Notes: generated from the sequence alone by a model not told the origin. Counted from the stretch's first letter, positions 15,641 through 24,363 are shown. The stretch is 64,000 nt of DNA from Arcticibacterium luteifluviistationis (GCF_003258705.1 NZ_CP029480.1:310001-374000); one strand, 5' to 3'. A program made the numbers and translations.

Positions 15641-16657
15641 TTATTTAACGGTATAGCGTACTAAAACTTCATTATCTAAAACTACATTGGTAGACCATAT
15701 AAATTCGGCATCATTTTCAGCATCGTCAAAAATAGAAGTGAAGTTAGTGTACGAAGGCTTATTATCAACACCGATGGTTTGGTTTGTAAAGGTGCTTGCA
15801 TTTGGCCAATTAGAATCATCAAAATTAGTCTTCATCCAGTCGGTAGGAGTTTCCCAATGCAAAGCATAGAACGAAGTGCCATCTTGACCTCCATTGGTAT
15901 CGCAATTTTTAGAATATCTATAATTCCCATCTTCCGATACACAGCTTAAGTCTATAATGGGTGCTGTGTAAAAAGTCTGTGCTTTCCAGTTTTCATTAGT
16001 TGTTGTGATAATATTGTTTTGCTCATCTTTAATAACAGCCACCATTCCGCCATCTCCAGCGTGAAAAGCTTTACCTCTATTGGCTTCGCAACCCACACCA
16101 AGGTGTTCTTCCCAATCCACCAATTTCATAGCTATGGTAAATGGTTTTTGAACTTTAAACTTTACAATACTAGAATTAAACTCTGTAAATGGTACTTTGT
16201 CTTTGCCAACAGCTACACCATTCACATACATTTCAAAATAGTTGTCTGCAAAGATATAGGCTGTAAAAATCTCCCCTTCTTTGTCAATTTCTATGATGTT
16301 GGAATCATTAAAATTGGAAAGAGCCTCTTTTGTTGTTGCATAATTTTTTCCTTCGCAGGAATTAAATAAATCTGCCGAAAATGGGAAGTCATTATTTGTA
16401 TAATTTGTTTGAGCAGGCACTGTCCATTTTTTACCATCGGTAGAAGTAATCTCTCCAACATCAGTCTTTCGTCCACGTTCACAAGAATAAATATCTTCAG
16501 TTATAGTGGTGGCTATTCCTTGCGAAACACTTGCAGTTCCGTTGTAACTTGAAGATTCAGATTTTTTCACTAAATCACTTGTTGCTTTTTTTGATGTATT
16601 GTTGCCACAGCCAACCGCTAAAGCAAGCGTTACTAACAGGAGAAAATATTGATTCAT
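15641..16657 (-). CDS. Hypothetical lipoprotein with a galactose-binding-like domain
   Basis: A 338-residue lipoprotein; the signal sequence ends with LAVGC (Cys 17), followed by a Ser/Thr/Lys-rich linker. The segment FADNYFEMYVNGVAVGKD and the later TDWMKTNFDDSNWPNAS look like the strands and W-containing turn of jelly-roll domains found in glycan-active proteins. Six or more cysteines outside the signal suggest disulfides. No catalytic motif is recognised. It is the first gene of the operon with the PEBP and YHYH genes. Confidence 0.6.
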   Translation of the reverse strand: MNQYFLLLVTLALAVGCGNNTSKKATSDLVKKSESSSYNGTASVSQGIATTITEDIYSCERGRKTDVGEITSTDGKKWTVPAQTNYTNNDFPFSADLFNSCEGKNYATTKEALSNFNDSNIIEIDKEGEIFTAYIFADNYFEMYVNGVAVGKDKVPFTEFNSSIVKFKVQKPFTIAMKLVDWEEHLGVGCEANRGKAFHAGDGGMVAVIKDEQNNIITTTNENWKAQTFYTAPIIDLSCVSEDGNYRYSKNCDTNGGQDGTSFYALHWETPTDWMKTNFDDSNWPNASTFTNQTIGVDNKPSYTNFTSIFDDAENDAEFIWSTNVVLDNEVLVRYTVK

Positions 16658-16958
16658 TCTTTTAAGGTTTAATTCTTTATGATAAGTGTTTAGACTCTTT
16701 TTTATTCAAAGGTTTAATTCGGAGAGGCTTTCTTTTTATTTGCCAACTGGATATAATTAACGTCACGTATATCCACTGTATTAAACGTCAATAAGGACTT
16801 CTCAGTATATTTACAATGTCTGGGTAATTTTCAAAGACGCCATAAAAAGTAATAATCCACGACGGATAAGGACAATAAAAAGATATATCTTCCCTATCTT
16901 TTGGCCGAAACCCCAGTATTCTAAAGAACTAACCATTATATCTTAATAAAGTCTAAGA
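16658..16958. other. Intergenic region between divergent units
   Basis: No open frame of note, RNA gene or repeat is visible. It must hold promoters for both the lipoprotein operon (minus) and the SLC13 transporter (plus). A TATCTTTTG near 16895 is close to the consensus but has one extra base, so I do not assign it. Confidence 0.4.
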
Positions 16959-18434
16959 ATGAAGCCTAATCAAAAAAGCATATTCCTAATACTAGGGCCT
17001 CTGCTGTTTATAGTTTTACAGCTTTTTGAACCACCTGCGGGTATGTCACCCAGTGCATATAGTTTGCTTGGAATCACACTTTGGATGGCTATTTGGTGGG
17101 TTACGGAATCTGTGCCGATAGCCGTTACAGCTTTGCTCCCTATTATACTGTTTCCATTAACAGGAACTATTGACATAGCCACCACAACAGCATCTTATGG
17201 GCATAAATACGTCTTTCTGTACTTGGGAGGATTTATTCTTGCCATAGCTATTGAAAAATGGAATTTACACAAACGCATTGCCCTGCATATCATTAAAATT
17301 ATAGGTACTGATGTCTCCAAAATCATTTTAGGCTTTATGGTGGCCACGGCACTGCTATCTATGTGGATATCTAATACTGCCACTGCGGTCATGATGCTGC
17401 CCATTGGCATGTCAATAGTGGCACAGTTACAAGACAATCCTAATACGGAAGAAAATGAAAACCTAATTTTTGGGAAAGCACTAATGCTAAGTATCGCTTA
17501 TAGTGCCTCCATTGGAGGTATGGCAACACTTATTGGCACACCGCCCAACCTCGTTTTTGCGGGTTATGTAGAAGAAGTTTATCAAATCGAAATTACTTTT
17601 TTCCAGTGGTTAAAGTTTGGTTTACCTATCGCTATTCCGCTTATGATTATTGCTTGGATATACTTAACCAAATTTGCCTTTACCTTTAAACAGAAAGAAT
17701 TCCCAGGCGGAAAACAAGAAATTAATAGATTGTTAGCGGCCATAGGCCCAATGAAGCGAGAGGAAAAGTTAGTAACAATAGTCTTCCTTTTAACTGCCGT
17801 GAGTTGGATAACACGGTCTTTCATTTTAGAAAAATTCTTACCTGCTATTGACGACACCATTATAGCGATGATAGCTGCTGTAGTATTATTTATGATACCG
17901 GCTTCGGGTGGAAAAGAGCGTTTGATAGACTGGGAAGATACCGTTAAACTCCCTTGGGGTATTATTCTCCTTTTTGGAGGGGGCATGGCACTGGCCGCAG
18001 GATTTGAAATTACAGGATTAGCCGCTTGGTTAGGAGCTCAAATGTCTATACTTCAGGGTTTATCACTAATCTTACTGGTATTGGTAGTCATAACATTGGT
18101 TAACTTTTTCACGGAGTTTACTTCAAATTTGGCAACCACCGCCATGTTACTGCCAATTTTAGCACCTATAGCTATTTCATTAAATGTGAACCCATATATC
18201 CTGATGGTGTCTTGTACGCTAGCGGCTTCTTGTGCATTTATGATGCCTGTGGCCACACCGCCAAATGCCGTAGTGTTTGGCTCTGGTTATTTAAGAATTC
18301 CGGATATGATTAAAAGTGGCATTTGGATGAATATTCTATCCATTTTGTTCTTGACCATCATGGTTTATTATCTCTTACCAGTGGTTTGGGGTTTTGATGT
18401 TGGTGATTTTACGGAGTTTGTTAGGGCGAAGTGA
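16959..18434 (+). CDS. SLC13/DASS family sodium-coupled anion symporter
   Basis: A 491-residue inner-membrane transporter with about eleven to twelve hydrophobic helices. The two SNT-type signature loops are visible: SNTATAVMMLPIG in the first half and TSNLATTAMLLPIL in the second. IGTPPNLVF and TPPNAVVFGSG are the repeated TPP motifs. It probably moves dicarboxylates, sulfate or a similar anion with Na+, but the substrate is not determined by sequence. Its last 177 bp (18258-18434) are duplicated at 19564-19740 and in pieces at 22100-22225 and 22692-22772. The first 89 bp of the first pair are identical and the remainder carries 11 differences. The hairpin after this copy is degenerate compared with that after copy 2. 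Confidence 0.9.
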   Translation: MKPNQKSIFLILGPLLFIVLQLFEPPAGMSPSAYSLLGITLWMAIWWVTESVPIAVTALLPIILFPLTGTIDIATTTASYGHKYVFLYLGGFILAIAIEKWNLHKRIALHIIKIIGTDVSKIILGFMVATALLSMWISNTATAVMMLPIGMSIVAQLQDNPNTEENENLIFGKALMLSIAYSASIGGMATLIGTPPNLVFAGYVEEVYQIEITFFQWLKFGLPIAIPLMIIAWIYLTKFAFTFKQKEFPGGKQEINRLLAAIGPMKREEKLVTIVFLLTAVSWITRSFILEKFLPAIDDTIIAMIAAVVLFMIPASGGKERLIDWEDTVKLPWGIILLFGGGMALAAGFEITGLAAWLGAQMSILQGLSLILLVLVVITLVNFFTEFTSNLATTAMLLPILAPIAISLNVNPYILMVSCTLAASCAFMMPVATPPNAVVFGSGYLRIPDMIKSGIWMNILSILFLTIMVYYLLPVVWGFDVGDFTEFVRAK

Positions 18435-18510
18435 GGGGATACCACTGTGGACTCAGGGTTTATCGTGGTTTGTTTTTATTGAAAGATACAAGCATTGAAC
18501 TTGAGTCGTC

Positions 18511-19347
18511 TTATTTAAGCTTTTTGGGGTTCTTCAAACTCTTTCTTTCGTCGCTTTTTAAACGTCTATCAATTTTACTTATGTCTTCTTCGGGAGATAG
18601 GTTCTCTGGTCTAATTCCACGGGATATTAATGTGTTACGAACTGATTTATTGTTAGTAATATGCTCTCTTGAAATTTGACTTTCCGTTTTCATCGAATTC
18701 TCTTTAGCATTATAGATTGTAATCTCAGTAGCGAAATCTTTTGCTTTTAAAAGTAATGTTGGCATAAAGTCAGCTAAGGGTTTATTTTTTATACCCCATC
18801 TATCCTTCATTTGTTGGGTTGTTTTCCCAAACAGAGCATTATCTCCTTTACTTCTGATTAAAGCAAAATTCTGATTACCACCAGTTTGCTCAAAAATAAC
18901 CTGTGATAATTCTTTTTCGGTAGATTTTAATTTCTCTCTTGCCTGTACTCTTTCGTGTTCAAGAATCTTTTGTTCAATAAGTTCTGCTTTACGTGTTTGA
19001 ACGGCAAAATACCGCTGAGCAAACGCTATTGTTTCTTTTCTAGGGTCACCATTTTGAGCAATCAAATAACATGCATACCTAGTCAGCATAATGTCTGAAA
19101 TTTCTTTTTCAGCACCAGAGCCAATAGTAACCATCTTCCCGACGTCGGCAAAATGGTCTTCAATTTCCTGTTCAGAAAGTTCACAGGCTGTTTTTGCTTT
19201 AGAAATTACACCTTGAAAGTTATCCCATTTGCTGTAGGCTAATAAATGTTGTAAATCTCTTGCCATCCAAAACTCTACTCCATCGGTTGTTGCATGAGCG
19301 TAAGATTCAAAATTTTCAGTAAGGCTTTCTATAATTGATATTTTCAC
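18511..19347 (-). CDS. dinD: DNA damage-inducible protein D (DinD)
   Basis: A 278-residue protein, close to the length of E. coli DinD (an inhibitor of RecA activities). The N-terminal BRO-N-like part contains EFWMARDLQHLLAYSKWDNFQ, and the core has HFADVGKMVTIGSGAEKEISD, LTRYACYLIAQNGDPRKETIAFAQRYFAVQTRKAELIE, all typical of DinD. The C-terminus SREHITNNKSVRNTLISRGIRPENL matches mobile versions of the gene. It stands alone, reversed between two direct copies of the SLC13 transporter tail, which marks it as a laterally acquired insertion. No LexA box could be assigned upstream. Confidence 0.9.
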   Translation of the reverse strand: MKISIIESLTENFESYAHATTDGVEFWMARDLQHLLAYSKWDNFQGVISKAKTACELSEQEIEDHFADVGKMVTIGSGAEKEISDIMLTRYACYLIAQNGDPRKETIAFAQRYFAVQTRKAELIEQKILEHERVQAREKLKSTEKELSQVIFEQTGGNQNFALIRSKGDNALFGKTTQQMKDRWGIKNKPLADFMPTLLLKAKDFATEITIYNAKENSMKTESQISREHITNNKSVRNTLISRGIRPENLSPEEDISKIDRRLKSDERKSLKNPKKLK

Positions 19348-19563
19348 TTAAAAGTTGCTTAGATTTTATAAAATATGCGTTAACAATAACATAAAGTTAA
19401 TTAAGATTTATAATATTAATATTCAGTTTTTTGTGCTTGCACCTTTTTTCTTGAAAGTCATCTCTAAAAAAAGGCATTCGAAGAACTTCTGCTTTTAAGT
19501 AAAAATAGTACAAAATCACTCTTGGAAAGTGATGTTTTTCCTTATGTTTATCAATTCCAGAAG

Positions 19564-19740
19564 CCGCCAAATGCCGTAGTGTTTGGCTCTGGTTATTTAA
19601 GAATTCCGGATATGATTAAAAGTGGCATTTGGATGAATATTCTATCCATTTTATTCCTGACCATCATGGTTTATTATCTCTTACCAGTGGTTTGGGGTTT
19701 TGATGTGGGTGATTTTACAGAATTTATACGAGCTAAGTAA
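19564..19740 (+). pseudogene. Duplicated 3' end of the SLC13 transporter gene (copy 2)
   Basis: 177 bp corresponding exactly to 18258-18434, encoding the last 58 residues from PPNAVVFGSGYLRIPDM to FTEFIRAK and a stop. The homology begins abruptly at CCGCCAAATG. An open frame runs back to 19522 but its upstream part is unrelated, so it is a fragment, not a gene. Because the well-formed terminator follows this copy, it may be the original gene end displaced by the dinD insertion. Confidence 0.85.
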
Positions 19741-19747
19741 GAATGAA

Positions 19748-19788
19748 AAACCACCACGGACTTTTAGTCTGTGGTGGTTTATTTTTTC
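19748..19788 (+). terminator. Terminator after transporter tail copy 2
   Basis: AAACCACCACGGAC pairs with GTCTGTGGTGGTTT around a short loop and is followed by ATTTTTT. A decayed version (TACCACTG ... CGTGGTTTGTTTTT) follows the transporter gene itself at 18440-18475. It can also act on the converging minus-strand transcript. Confidence 0.8.
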
Positions 19789-19862
19789 TTGGAAGGCAAG
19801 TTAAAACGCTGACTACCTTAAATCTGAATGCTTTTGATTAATCCATAAGCTTCAAATCCTCC

Positions 19863-20679
19863 CTACTCCTCATAATACTCCTTCAAAACAATATTCTGAT
19901 TGGCTGTTAGTCTGTTTAATTCACTCAGAATGTAATATCTGTGCATAAAACCGCACAATACCACTATTCTTTTTCCTTGGTGCTGTTCAGCTACTTTCAT
20001 GATATTTTTTTGCCATGGTTTGATTTCTTAAATCCCAAAAATCACCTGCCAATTTATAACCATCGCGATAGCTTATTTTTTCTCCATTGGGTTTGGTATG
20101 AAATCGTGTAGCAAACTCCTCTCTCACATCTGTTATTTTACGCAGCATCTGATATTGATAATATTGTCTTTCTGCACAAATACTATCCGTGGTGGGATTG
20201 CTAAAATTTTCTGGTGACTTTGCCGCCAAAACTATCAAAGGCTCTAAAAGAGCTTGATATTTATTGACAATCTCAGCTTCTGAGGGGGTTAATAAATTGG
20301 CTTTATTTAAGCTGTCCAAAAGTTTGGTGGTGAAGCCATCTGTTGGGCGTGAGCCCGCATTTATTCTGTATTCATTTCGCCCTTCAAATTCATATGGCCT
20401 TAAAAGCGTAGCTGGATATTCCTTCTGGTATCTATCTGAAGCTTCTAGTTCGTTTTCTCTCACCTCTTTTAAATTAAAATCAGCAGTGAATTTGGCGGAG
20501 TCTAATTCTAGTAATATTAAATCGGGCTTAACTTCTTCTAAAATATTGAAAAGTATATCTGCATTGAAATTAGGCTCAGGTTTGTGCATAGCCCCTATTA
20601 CCATTATTTCGGTGGGTGCTTCTTTTTGACAAGAGAACATGGTAGCCAAGGCTAAAAAAAGTAGTATTGTTTTATTCAT
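19863..20679 (-). pseudogene. Frameshifted TraB/GumN-like lipoprotein gene
   Basis: The 5' frame encodes a lipoprotein (MNKTILLFLALATMFSC) with EIMVIGAMHKPEP and VKPDLILLELD, which resemble the N-terminal motif of TraB/PrgY/GumN-like proteins. It stops early after ...QTMAKKYHESS. At an A7 run (20005-20011 on the plus strand) the neighbouring frame continues with IMKVAEQHQGKRIVVLCGFMHRYYI to a stop at 19863, giving a complete-looking C-terminus. Six As would restore the frame, so this is a one-base insertion, a sequencing error or slippage. The ATG used (20679) overlaps the end of the symporter gene by 8 bp, so the two are co-transcribed. The family assignment is moderate. Confidence 0.65.
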
Positions 20680-22000
20680 TCTTACTAACAGATTCATTCT
20701 TTAAAGCTCCATAAAACTTATTAAAAATTACACTGGCGGTTAGGTCTCCCGTCACGTTTACGGCTGTTCTAAACATTCCCAAAATTCTATCAATACCAAT
20801 AATCACAATAAGTCCATCTATCGGAATACCGACGCTTTGGAGCACTGATGCAAGAATGATAACGCCTCCCCCAGGAATGGCCGGCGTTCCTATAGATGCC
20901 GCCACCACGGTAAAGGTAATTAATACTAAATTTATAAGCGATAGTTCTATGCCATATGCTTGTGCCATAAACAAAGTGGTGACGCACTGAAACAAGGCTG
21001 TGCCATCCATATTTATAGTGGCACCTACAGGAATTACAAAATCACTGATATTAGAAGACACGCCAAGTTTTTGGTCGGCGGTTTTCATGGAAACGGGCAT
21101 TACCGCTGCAGAACTAGCGGTAGAAAAAGCCAAGAGTTGCGGCTCACGTATCAAACTCAAAAATGTAAAAGGGTTTCTTCTGGTAACCAAAAACACCATG
21201 AGTAAATAGAAAATGACCAAGAATGTTAAACCCAAAATGACAACGAGCATATAGTAGCCTAGGCCAAGAAATATTTCAATGCCAATTTTAGACAGCAAAG
21301 CTGCCATTAAGCCAAACACAGCATAAGGCACCAGCATCATGGCCCATGAAACCACTATCATGCATATTTTCTGAATGGCTTCTACAAAACGAATAATAGG
21401 ACTGGCAGTATCGGATTTTAACTGTGTGATGGCTACGCCAATAATGATGGTAAATATCACTACACCCAGCATTTCTCCCATTAAAATAGACTCCAATGGG
21501 TTGTTTGGGATAAGTTTAGAGATAGCTTCAGGAATATTATCGATGATGTTGGGCTGCTGTTCTGCTGTTTCTAATATTTTTTCGCCGCTGTTAGGAAACC
21601 CTCCAAGTTTGAAAATATACTGCCCAGGTTTCATGATGAGCGTAACCACTAAACCAATGCTGATAGCAACGATGGTAGTAAATATGAAATACAGTAATAG
21701 CCGTATGCCGAAAGTTTTAAGGTTATCTGAGGTGTTTCCGATAATCCCTGAAATGATGGAGGCAAATATCAAGGGAATCATAATCATCTGAACCAGACGC
21801 ATGAATATTTGCCCTGGAAGGTCGAGCCAATTAGCGAGGGATAAGCTCAGACTCTCAGAAACGAAGCCAGAAGAGGGATTTATTAAAATACCAAGCCCTG
21901 CACCCAAAAACAGCCCTATGATTACTTTAAGCCATAAACGGCCTTTAATAAGTCTATCTAAATGAACGGATAAATTATTAAGAGGTCTTAGTTCTATCAT
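20672..22000 (-). CDS. Dicarboxylate/amino acid:cation symporter (DAACS family)
   Basis: A 442-residue inner-membrane glutamate-transporter homologue with about eight helices and two re-entrant loops. Key motifs are the serine-rich loop AFSTASSAAVMPVS, VGATINMDGTALFQ, ASIGTPAIPGGG and DRILGMFRTAVNVTGD. The substrate is probably aspartate, glutamate or a C4-dicarboxylate, taken up with Na+ or H+. The start is ATG 22000. The frameshifted TraB-like lipoprotein gene overlaps its 3' end. The pair lies between transporter-tail copies 2 and 3, so it may be cargo of the same insertion region. Confidence 0.9.
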   Translation of the reverse strand: MIELRPLNNLSVHLDRLIKGRLWLKVIIGLFLGAGLGILINPSSGFVSESLSLSLANWLDLPGQIFMRLVQMIMIPLIFASIISGIIGNTSDNLKTFGIRLLLYFIFTTIVAISIGLVVTLIMKPGQYIFKLGGFPNSGEKILETAEQQPNIIDNIPEAISKLIPNNPLESILMGEMLGVVIFTIIIGVAITQLKSDTASPIIRFVEAIQKICMIVVSWAMMLVPYAVFGLMAALLSKIGIEIFLGLGYYMLVVILGLTFLVIFYLLMVFLVTRRNPFTFLSLIREPQLLAFSTASSAAVMPVSMKTADQKLGVSSNISDFVIPVGATINMDGTALFQCVTTLFMAQAYGIELSLINLVLITFTVVAASIGTPAIPGGGVIILASVLQSVGIPIDGLIVIIGIDRILGMFRTAVNVTGDLTASVIFNKFYGALKNESVSKNE

Positions 22001-22099
22001 TATAAATTTCGAGGAATATATGCCAAAGGAATTACAAACTGCTAGATAGAAAATAACGTCTGTTCTTTTTATGTCTTAGATCATAAAAAGGGGATTTAT

Positions 22100-22225
22100 C
22101 TCAAAAGTGGTATCTGGATGAACATTTTAGCTTTTTTGTTCTTGACCATAATGGTATATTATCTGTTACTAGTGGTTTGGGGCTTTGATGTTGGTGATTT
22201 TACGGAGTTTGTGAAATCGAAATAA
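22100..22225 (+). pseudogene. SLC13 transporter tail fragment (copy 3)
   Basis: 126 bp matching the end of the SLC13 transporter gene: it encodes KSGIWMNILAFLFLTIMVYY and on to GDFTEFVKSK with a stop. It is more diverged than copy 2 and begins exactly where copy 4 ends in the parent gene (between the PDM and KSG codons). No start codon or upstream coding sequence is attached. Confidence 0.8.
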
Positions 22226-22244
22226 GCGAGAATCTATTATTTCG

Positions 22245-22384
22245 TTAGTTTAATTTTACGAGTTCGTTAACAATTCCTTGCAAAAGTTTTTTGGCAATTC
22301 TAGCACTGACTTTTTTTGGTAGTACTCATAAAATTTGTCAAGTTGAGTTTCAGCAAATTCAGACCAAATAACTGTAAAAGCCAT
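22245..22384 (-). pseudogene. ParE/RelE-type toxin gene remnant, frameshifted
   Basis: On the minus strand ATG 22384 opens MAFTVIWSEFAETQLDKFYEYYQKK, the usual N-terminus of ParE/RelE toxins. After an A7 run the frame is lost; the next frame reads VSARIAKKLLQGIVNELVKLN and stops at 22245. It is frameshifted and lacks the C-terminal half. The start overlaps the stop of the antitoxin remnant by one base (TAATG), as in live modules. Confidence 0.7.
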
Positions 22385-22615
22385 TATTCGTACTTGGCTA
22401 AAAGTTCAGAACTGCTTTTTAATAGCTTGTTTTGGAAATCAGATTCCGATTTGTCAATTCTCTTATTCAGGTCATCTTGAGTCACTAGGTTTAAATATAG
22501 ACTCATCTGAAGCAATTCTTTCTTTTCTTATTTTTTTCAAGGTTGAAACAACTTCTTCACTTTAAACTTTTAAAAAATCCTGTACAAATTCTATTTTTCG
22601 AGCTTCTAAATTCAT
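22384..22615 (-). pseudogene. Antitoxin gene remnant
   Basis: The frame from ATG 22615 reads MNLEARKIEFVQDFLKV and then hits a stop. Downstream fragments SEEVVSTLKKIRKERIASDESIFKPSD and, in other frames, QDDLNKRIDKSESDFQ and SSELLAKYE up to the TAA at 22384 match the antitoxin usually paired with Bacteroidota ParE toxins. It has at least one premature stop and further frameshifts. Confidence 0.65.
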
Positions 22616-22691
22616 TCTATTCAGCTTTTTATCAAAAAAAAGAAATATCAATTTAATTCTCCATTTTTCTTGAATTGACGAACGATAAACA

Positions 22692-22772
22692 TCTTGTGCA
22701 TTTGTAATGCCCGTGGCCACACCACGAAATACCGTGGTTTTTGGCTCTGGTTATTCAAGAATCCGGATATGA
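22692..22772 (+). pseudogene. SLC13 transporter tail fragment (copy 4)
   Basis: About 81 bp matching 18228-18310 of the transporter gene (SCAFVMPVATP, then VVFGSGYSRIR). It is the part immediately upstream of copy 3 in the parent gene, but lies downstream of it here, so the two pieces are in swapped order around the dead toxin-antitoxin pair. Confidence 0.75.
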
Positions 22773-22842
22773 AAAAACAAGTAATGTTAATTTACAAATA
22801 AAAGACTCGGAGGTCCTTAGATTATATTATGGACCAATAAGA

Positions 22843-24042
22843 CTACAATAGCTTACGGCGACTTAATCGACTTTGCATTGATTTATATCTTTCTCTGAGC
22901 TCATCACGTTTCACCAAAATGTGCATTATGTGACGCTCCGTATTTAATAATACTTTTTGAAGTTTCTCCATTTGACTAGTGTCGAATGCACTTGGATCGG
23001 AATTGTCAAGTTTATTTTTTTCGACTTCTATTCTTCCGTATAACTCGATCTTTGATTCTTCCAAATACTTGAGTTCTTCTTCTAGTAATTGGCTATCTTT
23101 AAAAAGAGATTCTTTATCATCTAAATATTTAGATTTTTCTTGTTCACGCCTAATTTCGGACAACCTTCTTTTTTCATCTAGTCTTCTTAATTCTCTTATT
23201 TCTTCAATGGCTTTTTCATTAATTGTCTCATTTAAATATTCTCTTGCGAACTCTAAAAACCTATCTGACTGATACATATGAAAAGATTTCGATGTTTCAT
23301 CTTTAAACTCTTTGATTAGTTCTGGTCTCGGCCCAATTGTTTTTCCATTAAAACGAACCCACCAATCTTCTTTTCTATCATCAGTAATTAAGATTATTGC
23401 ATTTTTGGATTCTTTAGACTTTTCAATTGTTTGTTTCCAAACTACAAGGTCACCATATTGACGTCCATTTCTACCGACATCATCTTTCTTATTAGAATCC
23501 TTATAACCTGGAGGAACTTTATTGCTGAATCGCGTATCGCCTTCTCTATACAATTGTTCAATTCGTTCGGAATTGTATTCTTCTCCAACTTTATCATTGA
23601 ATAGTTTTTCAATTTTTTCTAAAATATCATCTTGTTGAATTCGCTTATTATGAAATTGCTTATTTTCATTTAATTGCTCACAAATGTCTTTACTAAGATT
23701 AGAGAACTTTTTCAATAATCTCGAATTTATAAAAGGATGTTGGCGTGAATTTTTAAACTCAGACTCCAAAGTATTTATTGCAGAAATCGCTTCTTCGTAG
23801 GATTTCTCTTGTTGTCCAATCACGGCGAGCCTATTATTAAAAAATTCTTGGGCAGATTGGTGTGGTATCCAAATTCTATCTTTTATTTTCTCTAGTATTT
23901 TATAGAACTCTTCCCTTGTTTCATCTGAATATCGATACAAGTTCAGTAAGATATTTGCATCAAAAGTGAAGAGAGCCGTTTTCCAAAGTTGATTAATTTC
24001 TTCTTTGGTTAACTTGAAATATCCAGGAAACTTAGATTTCAT
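22843..24042 (-). CDS. PIN-like domain protein (PIN_8 type) with coiled coil
   Basis: A 399-residue protein. The N-terminal half resembles PIN_8 nuclease-like domains: acidic D28 in LFTFDANILLNLYRYSD, WIPHQSAQEFFNNR, GDLVVWKQ near residue 200 and IILITDDRKEDWW near 220. These acidic residues would form the metal site. The C-terminal half (about 270-399) is highly charged and heptad-like (EIRELRRLDEKRRLSEI), a predicted coiled coil. PIN_8 proteins occur in many bacterial defence and accessory regions; the target is unknown. It directly follows the transporter-tail array and is probably horizontally acquired. Confidence 0.8.
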   Translation of the reverse strand: MKSKFPGYFKLTKEEINQLWKTALFTFDANILLNLYRYSDETREEFYKILEKIKDRIWIPHQSAQEFFNNRLAVIGQQEKSYEEAISAINTLESEFKNSRQHPFINSRLLKKFSNLSKDICEQLNENKQFHNKRIQQDDILEKIEKLFNDKVGEEYNSERIEQLYREGDTRFSNKVPPGYKDSNKKDDVGRNGRQYGDLVVWKQTIEKSKESKNAIILITDDRKEDWWVRFNGKTIGPRPELIKEFKDETSKSFHMYQSDRFLEFAREYLNETINEKAIEEIRELRRLDEKRRLSEIRREQEKSKYLDDKESLFKDSQLLEEELKYLEESKIELYGRIEVEKNKLDNSDPSAFDTSQMEKLQKVLLNTERHIMHILVKRDELRERYKSMQSRLSRRKLL

Positions 24043-24330
24043 TTTTTTAATTTACGTTAAAATTGGATAAAGTACTTCATAATCATTCTGACCACAAATT
24101 AAGAAGTAATATAATCCTTATTCTCCTTGGCTTTTAAAAAGCGAGAAGTATTTTTTAATTAGTAGGTATTTCTAATAAATTGAGGTTATTCCTAGAGTTA
24201 TAATAAAGTAAAACCATATATTCCTTTCACTTTTTCTAGAATCCTTTTTCAATTTAGTCTTTAATTAATGGATAATGAATAGAACGGGCACTCCCAGTGT
24301 TGCAACCTTTTAACTGAATACTAATGCATA

Positions 24331-24359
24331 AAAAAAGAGTAAGCGAAATGCTTACTCTA
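24331..24359 (-). terminator. Terminator of tRNA-Ala
   Basis: AGAGTAAGC pairs with GCTTACTCT around a 5-base loop, with a T7 run on the minus strand. It lies directly behind the tRNA. The rest of 24043-24330 shows no gene. Confidence 0.85.
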
Positions 24360-24363
24360 AATG

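Noticed and set aside
19522-19740. 72-residue open frame as a separate gene
   Set aside because: All but the first few residues duplicate the C-terminus of the SLC13 transporter in the same frame; the upstream part has no coding features.
18258-19740. Direct repeats as ends of a transposon carrying dinD
   Set aside because: The repeats are protein-coding sequence of the host transporter, no inverted termini or transposase are visible, and identity is uneven along the repeat.
19987-20012. Programmed ribosomal frameshift in the TraB-like gene
   Set aside because: An A7 run alone is weak evidence, no stimulatory structure is apparent, and +1 shifting here is less likely than a one-base insertion.
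20960-21209. Plus-strand open frames within the dicarboxylate symporter
   Set aside because: They are opposite-strand shadows of conserved symporter motifs.
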